NCBI GenBank assembly: GCA_029215795.1
Contig: JARDYH010000001.1
Coordinates: 297,420,654 to 297,484,653 of the forward strand
Reading direction: 5' to 3'
From: Anniella stebbinsi
Taxonomy: Eukaryota > Chordata > Lepidosauria > Squamata > Anniellidae
Length of the DNA stretch: 64,000 nucleotides
A program made the translations under genes and the position numbers. Of this stretch, positions 57,210-64,000 are shown piece by piece. Under the pieces are notes generated by a model that was not told the origin of the DNA, did not search any database, and worked only from the letters and a program-made list of their open reading frames with translations. The first letter of the stretch is position 1. Each line of letters starts with the position of its first letter.

Positions 57210-57418
57210 AAAATGCGCTTCACTGAAAAACTGTACACATGGTCATAACGCGCTTTACATCCCGCCGCAAAATAAAAGTCGCTATTTAACGCGCATTCGA
57301 AAATGCGCATTATCGGGGAGATAACGCGCCTCTACGCCCGTTTTGCGCTCCGCTCGTGTGTAGGTAAAATTTATAATGAGCCTTCAAGGCTCATTAAACG
57401 CCCCGTGTGGAGGAGGCC
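57210..57418 (-). repeat. Right terminal region of the large transposon
   Basis: From 'aaaataaaagtcgctattta' to TGTGGAGGAGGCC it follows the right half of the 355-bp MITEs with only a few differences, including 'aacgccccgtg' as in the MITE at 48458. Confidence 0.9.
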
Positions 57419-58078
57419 ATAGACTTCTACACTCTACATTGCAGAACAAGCACTGGTGTATAAAGTGTAGTGATGAATTCAACATCATGGTGACATGCTT
57501 TCCAGTTGCTTGATCATGAAAATCTCTCTCAAGGCTCTAGGCTGGTTCAGACATAACACTAAATATGGTTTAGCTTTACATGAATTAACCTACACAATCC
57601 TCAAGCTCATGGACTCAACAATTCCCTCTCCTCTGGTGTGGCCATGAGGGGATCTGTTTCTGCTTTTAATCTAACCAGGGTTCCCCATTACATCCAAACT
57701 CAGGAAACACTGGTTAAACTAGTTGGTGAACAAGCCAGAATCATAAACCATGGTTTGATTCTGGCTAGTCCAAGATCAAATGGTCCTCTGGTTCCAGATG
57801 TAATGGGAAACTCTAGATATTTTAAAGGCAGATATGAATGCTTTCTGTTAAATCCTTGTAGCCACACCAGAATGTACTTAATACTGGAAAACTGGGGCTG
57901 TTATCACACACACGGTTTTAAGCACACTCACCATGACTTTGATCCACTTCTTCAGCATGGGACTTGTATGACATCATCCCCTGGTGCTGTTCCCACACCC
58001 TGAGTGCTCCATTTTTAGTTTCTGTTTCGATTTAACCCTGAATGGGCAAAGTCCATTTCAGGCAAGTTCAACAGGCTG
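57419..58078. other. No gene recognised
   Basis: Unassigned; 'ggctggttcagacataacac' near 57541 resembles a TIR start of the 'GGCTCARTT' style but no partner end was found. Confidence 0.4.
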
Positions 58079-58087
58079 AGCTGAGGT

Positions 58088-58763
58088 AGGGTGACCAGAT
58101 AAAATCCAGGTCAGGGCTCATGTAACTTTAACAGTTGTAGAGAAAAGGGAATTTCAGCCAGTTTCATTTGTATGCAATTAGTTCCTGGTGAAATTCCCTC
58201 TTCATCACAACAGTTAAAGTTGCAGGCACTATACTAGAGTGACCATATACAAAAGAAGGCAGGGCCCCTGCAACTTTAACAGTTGTGATGAAGAGGGAAT
58301 TTCACCAGGAACTAATTGCATACAAGGCCCCCTCCACAAGGATGCGCTTTTGCGCCCGGTTCGGGGATTATGCGCATTTTCGCGGAGGCGCATTTACGCC
58401 TAATCCCTCTGCACGGGAGGCGGCGAGAAGCGGCGAAGCGCATTAAAAGATGCCCAAAAAGCACTTTACAGGTAGTTAATGCGCATAATCGCTTGTTCAC
58501 ACAGCGAAAATGCGCTTTAACGGCCGGAGCAAAATAAAAGTCGCTATTTAACGCGCGTTCGAAAATGCGCATTATCGGGGAGATAACGCGCCTGTACGCC
58601 CGTTTTGCGCTCCGCTCGTGTGTAGGTAAAATTTATAATGAGCCTTCAAGGCTCATTAAACGTCTCGTGTGGAGGAGGCCCAAATGACACTGGCTGAAAT
58701 TCCCTTTTCTCTACAACTGTTAAAGTTACATGAGCCCTGACCTGGATTTTATCTGGTCACCCT
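58088..58763. mobile_element. Palindromic 'AGGGTGACC' element with 9-bp target duplication
   Basis: Ends AGGGTGACCAGATAAAATCC and its complement, with AGCTGAGGT exactly repeated at 58079-58087 and 58764-58772. The two arms are long inverted copies ('aactttaacagttgtagaga', 'ggaatttcagccagt', 'ggtgaaattccctcttcatc'), so the whole element could fold back. A 9-bp duplication would suit a Mutator-like element; the superfamily is inference. It is split by the MITE at 58326-58680. Net length is about 320 bp. Confidence 0.82.
58326..58680 (+). mobile_element. Harbinger-type 355-bp MITE, copy K (nested)
   Basis: 355 bp with GGCCCCCTCCACAAGG and TGTGGAGGAGGCC ends and CAA on both sides. The target reads 'gcataCAAatgacac', which is continuous in the unbroken arm of the host element. 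By eye only one base differs from copy C at 3921. Confidence 0.94.
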
Positions 58764-58772
58764 AGCTGAGGT

Positions 58773-59142
58773 ATCAGAGCAAAACTGACCATGTGTAATT
58801 CAAAACGCTAGATTCACATAGGAAATGGGGGGAGGGAACCCGCAGAAGGAATCCGGGGGGGGGGGGGAAATGGTACGTGTGATAAAGGCCTGAGACAAAA
58901 CAAAATTAACTAATTCATTCATCCCTAGTGTAAACAGAGTCTCAAATGTCATTGGAACACTGCACCATCTTACCATTCATATAAGGAAATTAATTGAGAT
59001 TAATAAGGGTTCAAATCTTGTCCCCAAAGATAGCAACTATTTTTAATGTCTGTTTTGTAACATCAGAGCTGAACCGTAGGGAGCCATCAGCTGGGAGTCT
59101 GAAGCTGAGAATTAGAAGCCATGACTCAAAGCAGGGGTCAAA
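58773..59142. other. No gene recognised
   Basis: Unassigned, with a G run near 58855-58867. Confidence 0.4.
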
Positions 59143-59861
59143 GGCTGCCTCTACAAGAGAGGTTTAAAGCTCTTTCAAGGCGCTTAAAATTTTTTACCTC
59201 TACAAGGAGGGAGCGCAAATCGGGCGTAGAGGCGCGCTATCCCTCCGATTGTGCGCATTATCGAATGCGCGTTAAATAGCGAGTTTTATTTTGCGGCGGG
59301 ATGTGCTGCTGCTGCTACTGCTGCTCGTTCCCCGCTCGGCTCCTGGCTTTCCTAGCCGGCTCCTCTGGCTCCATCTTTTGCCTTCCTCGCCCGCCCACGT
59401 CACTCGACAGACTTCCCTCCCTCCGGCGGGGGAGGGCGAAGCAGCCAGGCACGCAGGCAGGCAATGGAACGGAGCGCTGAGGCTGCAGCCAGCGCGCGCG
59501 GGAGAGCTTCGCATGGCCGAAGAAGGGGTCGCCCTGCCGCCACCCCCCCTCTCCCCGCCGCCGCCGCCACCGCCGGGAAGGAGACACTCCCCGTCCAGCA
59601 GTGACAACTCCTCCCGGCTCCCCTGAGCACCCCCCCACCCCCGGTTTCTTGCCTTTGCAGAGAGAAAGGCCGGCGGAGGACTCTCGCTGCCCCCTCCGCT
59701 GCTCCCCGGCTGAGATCGGCTCCTGCCTCCGGGGGTCTTGCCTCCCCCCTCCCCTCTCCCTGCCTGCCTCTCGTGCAGAGGTATTAGGGGTAAATGCGCT
59801 TCAGGGATGAAGCGCATAATCACTTAACCAGGCGCAAAAGCGAATCCTTGTGGAGGGGGCC
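59143..59861 (-). mobile_element. MITE-ended element with GC-rich cargo
   Basis: A 719-bp unit with the same ends as the 355-bp MITEs (GGCTGCCTCTACAAGAG ... CTTGTGGAGGGGGCC) and AAA on both sides. The outer about 155 bp and 80 bp are family sequence. The centre, about 59296-59780, is very GC- and CpG-rich, with CTG and CCG runs, and is not found in other copies. It looks like a vertebrate CpG island or first exon. A plus frame starting ATG at 59513 encodes MAEEGVALPPPPLSPPPPPP and ends 37 residues on; the opposite strand is open for 183 residues. Neither is identified. The likeliest reading is capture of host DNA by a non-autonomous element; a lost autonomous promoter is an alternative. Confidence 0.75.
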
Positions 59862-60884
59862 AAAGACAGGAGTCTCAACACCCCGTGAATGAGAAAAGGA
59901 AAGATTATCATTACCCAGGCAAAGTCCCAGCCTGAACAGCAAGCCTTTATAGCTCTTCCTGTAAAGCCAATGGCCATCACTTCTTACAGAATTTGCAGGC
60001 CTTGAATTGGTTTAGAAACACAACTTTTTTTGTGTTTCTTTGTGGTAAGGATGCTGACTAAAAGTGATAAGAAGGGACCATTACAAGTGGAACTGCAACA
60101 AAATGTTGCCACGTGGAGCGTCATCAGATGGGGAAACGCATTTCCTTACTGCCACTTTCCCCCCACTTCTGTCCCATGATACTTCATCTTTCTTTATGCA
60201 GGGGAAGAAAGAGGAAGTAAACAATGACCACATGGCCCTTTCAGTGGGTGTTTTTATTGCGCTGCTTTTTCTGCACACAGCAGGAAATGACGGCACATTT
60301 TGATTTAAAAAAATGGATTTACCAGGGTCTTATTTGTGGTGGAAAGAAGACCAGAAGGAGCAAGAAATGTGTGACACCCCCCCCCCCAGGTCATCGTCAA
60401 AAGGACCTGCAAAAAACCGTGAGTGGGCAGTAACGAGCGTGCGATAAAACGCTCGTCTGATGACACTCATGGAGTGCCTCTATTCATTATTCCAGCTAAC
60501 CAGACATGCCCCCTTATAACATATCCATTCCATCCCTCCACCTGGTTTCTCCCTCCCCGCCCCCATGCAAAAGTCAGCCAGCGTTCTATGCCCATTGAGT
60601 ATGGATATTCTTCACTGGGCTGTTTTTGGCATTCCTCCCACCTTAGGTCTCTTCCCTCCACAAAAGATTTCTTGCATTTCTTCAAAGTTTGGGGTTTCCC
60701 AAAGTCTACATGGATGGTGCTGTTTTGGCTACAGGAGCATGAGTTGGCTATTAGAATATAAGTTTACTTTTTTGCTCACTAGACTCTACTCCATGGGATC
60801 CTTAAGTAGAAAATAATGTTTTTTTCATTCTTGTTTAGTAACAATATGAAGCTGCTGAGACCGATTGTGCAGAGGTCTGGTGTC
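59862..60884. other. No gene recognised
   Basis: Unassigned; frames of 70-112 residues here lack family signatures. Confidence 0.4.
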
Positions 60885-61110
60885 ATTAATTTGTGAATGG
60901 AGTATGCAAAGTGGTAATGGATGGACTAGAACCAGGGAGATCCAGGTTCGAACCCCCACTCAGCCAGGAAGTTGTTGGGCTGATGTTGAGCTTAACCTAT
61001 TTCACAGAATTATTGTGAGGATGAAAGCACAGAAAGAATCATGCATGCCTTGAAAGAAGGTTGTAATCTAAGAATATATATCACAATATAGTAAAAACAC
61101 GAATAATAAA
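60885..61110 (+). mobile_element. tRNA-derived SINE
   Basis: B-box-like 'ccaggttcgaacccccactc' after 'ggatggactagaaccaggga', then 'agccaggaagttgttgggct' and 'tttcacagaattattgtgag'. Same family as 19146-19378, with a better kept B box. It ends in an A/T-rich tail. Confidence 0.72.
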
Positions 61111-61114
61111 TATA

Positions 61115-62150
61115 CTGATGACAACTAGATCTGCCTTTCTGATTCTATCAATCAAGGAATAGCAGGATCAGTGTATAACAGCTAGAGTCAATTGGATAAG
61201 TATAAACAATCTGAAATTTAATCCAGACAAGGCTTTTCTATACTCTACAGGGACTGTTGAACAAGATCATATTCAGCTAATTTTAAGACAGCTGTCCAGT
61301 CTTCCTGTATGTTCCTGGGTACTATTCAAAGTGCCTATTACCTACAACAGGGTTGGCAGAATGTAGATCTCCAGAAGTTCGGAACTTCAACTCCCATAAT
61401 TCCTGACTATGGACAGTGCTGAGAGGGGCTTCTGGGAATTGACATTCCAAATATCCAGAGATTACCTTCCACCCACTGTTGACCTATAAAATCCTAAATG
61501 GAGTGTTCCTGCCCATCTATTAAGGCTAGGTGATGGGGCTTGCTCAGATACCTTGCCTGTAGGGGATGAAATTGCCCAGGGCTGCCTCTACAAGAGAGGT
61601 TTAAAGCTCTTTCAGGGCACTTAAAAAAATTTACCTCTACAAGAACGGAGCACAAATCGGGCGTACAGGCGCGTTATCTCTCCGATTATGCGCATTATCG
61701 AATGCGCATTAAATAGCGAGTTTTATTTTGCTCCGGCCGTTAAAGCACATTTTGACTGTGTGAACAAGCGCTTATGCGCATTAACTACTTGTAAAGCGCA
61801 TTTTGGTCATCCGTTAATGCGCTTCGCCGCCTCTCGACGCCTCTTGTGCAGAGATATTAGGTGTAAATGCGCTTCAGCGATTATGCGCATAATCGCCTAA
61901 CCGGGCGCAAAAGCGAATCCTTGTAGAGGGGACCCAGGACTCAAGGCAGCTTCTTTCCTGTGGTGGCTTTACCTCTCCTCTTTTTTAAAAATCTAGGCAT
62001 GTGTTAAATACGTTTTAGTTACTCCAGTGATTTCGGTTTTGTAATTTTTATTTGATTTTGTTCACTGTTGACTTATCTTTGTTGTTAGACAGCTAGAATT
62101 CTTATAAATGAGGTGATATTAAAATAAAAATAAACTTTAAATAATTAATA
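61115..62150 (+). pseudogene. L2-type LINE relic with two inserts
   Basis: Coding remnants include a stretch translating near FNPDKAFLYSTG, parallel to LNPDKTETLLVGG after the YADD block of the intact L2-type protein, and later text near 61482 parallel to LTYKALHG. A short palindromic repeat (about 61341-61480) and the MITE at 61580-61934 interrupt it. The 3' end near 62150 has 'attaaaataaaaataaact'. Confidence 0.55.
61580..61934 (-). mobile_element. Harbinger-type 355-bp MITE, copy M
   Basis: 355 bp from GGCTGCCTCTACAAGAG to CTTGTAGAGGGGACC with CAG on both sides, in the same orientation as the copies at 1213 and 59143. CpG sites are well kept, as in a fairly young copy of the 'CTCTACAAG' subfamily. 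Confidence 0.9.
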
Positions 62151-62394
62151 AGAGTCCTTACATGGCACTAAAGAACAACACACAAAAGCCAACTTCTCTG
62201 GACTTTTTGTGTACACAAACATGCCATTCTGGCTCATATGTGAAGGCATAGTTTCTGATAGCAACCATAGGGATAGCACACCACAGGAGTAACTTCCCTC
62301 CCTCATCAGTTCAACACTAATTTCATGAAGTGTCGAAACAATGAACATTGACCAATGCCAGGATTGGGTGATGGCATCAAATTATTTAGGGTGG

Positions 62395-63240
62395 TTAAAA
62401 GAAAAAGAGATTGCAAGAGTTCCAAAAGGATCTCCCCAAACTAGGAGAATGGGCATCAAAATGGCAAATGTGTTTCAATGTAAGCAAGTGTAAAATGATG
62501 CATGTATAAGCTGATGGGATCTGAGCTAATGGTGACCAACCAAGAAAGAGATCTTGGGGTTGTGGTGGACAGCTTGATGAAAATGTCAACTCAGTGTGCG
62601 GCTGCTGTAAAGAAAGCAAACTCCACGTTAGTAATAATTAGGAAAGGATATTATAGAGTTAGAAAAAGTGCAGAAAAGGGGCAACTAAAATGATCAAGGG
62701 GCTGGAGCCTCTCCCCTACAAGGAAAGGTTACAACAGCTGGGATTGTTTAGCTTAGGAAAAAGGTGAGTAAGGGAAGACATGATAGAGGTGAACAAAATT
62801 CTGCATGAAGTTGAGGAAGTGTATAAGGAGTCATTTGTCTCCCTCTCTCATAATATTAAAACCTGGGGTCATCTCATGAAACTGATTGGTGGGAGATTCA
62901 GGACAGATAAAAGGAAGTATTTTTCTCAGTTGATGGTTAAACTTCCATAAGACGTAGTGATGACCACCAATTTGGATTGGTGTAAAAGGGGATTGGAAAA
63001 ATTCATAGAGGATAAGGCTGTTGATAGCTATTAGTCCTGATGGCTATATGCTACCTTCAGTATCAGCAGAAATTTGCCTATGTACACCAGTTGCTGGGGA
63101 ACATTGGCAGGAGGATGCTGTTCCACTCATCTCCTGTTTGTGGGTTTCCTGTGGTCAGCTGGTTGAGCACTGTGTGAATTGAATGTTGGACTAAATGGAC
63201 CCTTGGTCTGATCCAGCATGGCTCTTCTTATATTCTTATG
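62395..63240 (+). pseudogene. CR1-type LINE, 5'-truncated
   Basis: The frame at about 62502-62693 contains ERDLGVVVDSLMKMSTQCAA and then AVKKANSTLVIIRKGY, the C-terminal signature of the CR1 polymerase protein. The 3' region follows the CR1 order ('ctggagcctctcccctacaa', 'ggactaaatggacccttggt', 'tgatccagcatggctcttc') and ends 'atattcttatg'. The frame is broken, so this copy is inactive. Confidence 0.85.
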
Positions 63241-64000
63241 GGTGAAAGATGGATAATCATATTTCTTGTAGAAAAAAATGCTAATGATTAGTCTATATAG
63301 GATAAAGGTTTGGAAAGGCAAAGGTTTCATGTCCTCATCTCCCCTCTTAGGACAGGGACAGACTAATTCCATGTAAACAAACATGAGACCAGAGAGATAA
63401 CACTGTTTTCTATTATATTCCTAAATCAATGTATTGTCATCCTCATATGGTGTCAATTCTTGTTCCGTTGTCCCTGAATTCCTTGCTTTCACACTTTTTT
63501 ATATTTGGTACCAATATAAAACAGAAAGTACGTGCTGTTACGGGTGCTCTCTGCTTTCCCCAGCAGTGTGGTGTTTCGGAGCAGAACTTACTTTGGAAGG
63601 AGAGTGCACTGGAGGGGAGATTTACGGTGTTTTGTAATCTTTCAGTTTATTTAAACAATACAAGTATACAAGATCCACTATCTTCATATCAAATACCCAC
63701 ACAGGCACCCAGCACCCCGTGATGCTTCGAGAACTCTCAGCTAGATCTTACCTCTCTTTCTATGTTTCTCCTAAATACTGCAAGGGTCTGTCTTCATGGC
63801 GCTGGGTTGGCACCGCCTCCCTCTTCAACCCCACACTTTCCCACTTCTGGGGTGGCAGCAGGTAACCTCAATGCTGAGGAGGGAGTGCGGGGTTTCTGGG
63901 CAGCCATCCGGGTATCAGAGCCACCCTGCCCTCTTCCTGGTGGAAGGAGACCAAGTGCCAGTCACCTTCCACCAGGCACCTTGGATTAGCCCTGGAGCAA
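63241..64000. other. No gene recognised
   Basis: Unassigned to the window end. Confidence 0.4.

Larger units (their letters stand above)
46140..57418. mobile_element. 11.3-kb PIF/Harbinger-type transposon with three genes
   Basis: Left end GGCCCCCTCCACAAGG and right end TGTGGAGGAGGCC are the termini of the local 355-bp MITEs; about 190 bp at the left and about 200 bp at the right match them closely. Between lie a spliced transposase gene (46841-48295, plus), a MITE (48458-48812), a four-exon SANT/Myb-like gene (50205-51830, plus), and a nine-exon SANT/Myb-like gene (52344-56937, minus). Harbinger elements are known to need a transposase plus a Myb/SANT-like partner that binds DNA and brings the transposase to the nucleus; a second such partner here is unusual. 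Flanking triplets are TTT and ATA, so no target duplication is visible. That leaves open a later flank change, or a composite of two elements. Confidence 0.82.

Noticed and set aside
59272..59823. 183-residue minus-strand frame in the GC-rich cargo
   Set aside because: GC-rich DNA has few stops, the frame runs into MITE sequence at its end, and the composition is low-complexity Gly/Ser/Arg; not supported as a gene.

Overview
The window looks like vertebrate nuclear DNA, most probably from a non-avian reptile (squamate-like). It is AT-rich, gene-poor and packed with repeats: CR1 and L2-type LINE pieces, tRNA-derived SINEs, many short inverted-repeat DNA elements (MITEs), a solo LTR and microsatellites. 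No prokaryotic operon, CRISPR array or rRNA gene is visible. The squamate assignment rests on repeat style only and is inference.

Region 1 (1-46 kb) is mostly intron-like or intergenic. Three short plus-strand segments at 5663-5739, 34044-34142 and 43047-43164 have good splice signals, and their phases join into one open frame ending in a stop. They may be the last exons of a host gene that I cannot name. The rest is a mosaic of transposons. One stack at 3242-4526 is four insertions deep, and each layer is dated by its own 3-bp target duplication. Another MITE (28617-33163) holds both a hAT-like element with a perfect 8-bp duplication and a near-full-length L2-type LINE with an intact 1012-residue endonuclease/reverse transcriptase frame.

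Region 2 (46140-57418) is the highlight: an apparent 11.3-kb PIF/Harbinger-type transposon whose ends match the surrounding 355-bp MITEs. It carries three intact-looking genes: a spliced DD35E transposase (plus strand, about 434 aa), a four-exon SANT/Myb-like plus coiled-coil protein (plus strand, about 228 aa), and a nine-exon SANT/Myb-like protein (minus strand, about 601 aa). Six tandem copies of one phase-1/phase-1 exon supply a run of about 33-residue repeats in the last protein. The transposase and the minus-strand gene start near opposite ends behind inverted copies of the same sequence, which suggests shared promoters. A MITE (48458-48812) has jumped into the element just behind the transposase.

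Region 3 (57.4-64 kb) has a palindromic element with a 9-bp duplication, itself hit by a MITE differing from the copy at 3921 by one base by eye. It also has a MITE-ended element with a GC-rich, CpG-island-like cargo (59143-59861), a SINE, an interrupted L2 relic, another MITE and a CR1 3' portion. Near-identical MITEs, intact transposase residues and clean duplications together suggest a family that was active recently.
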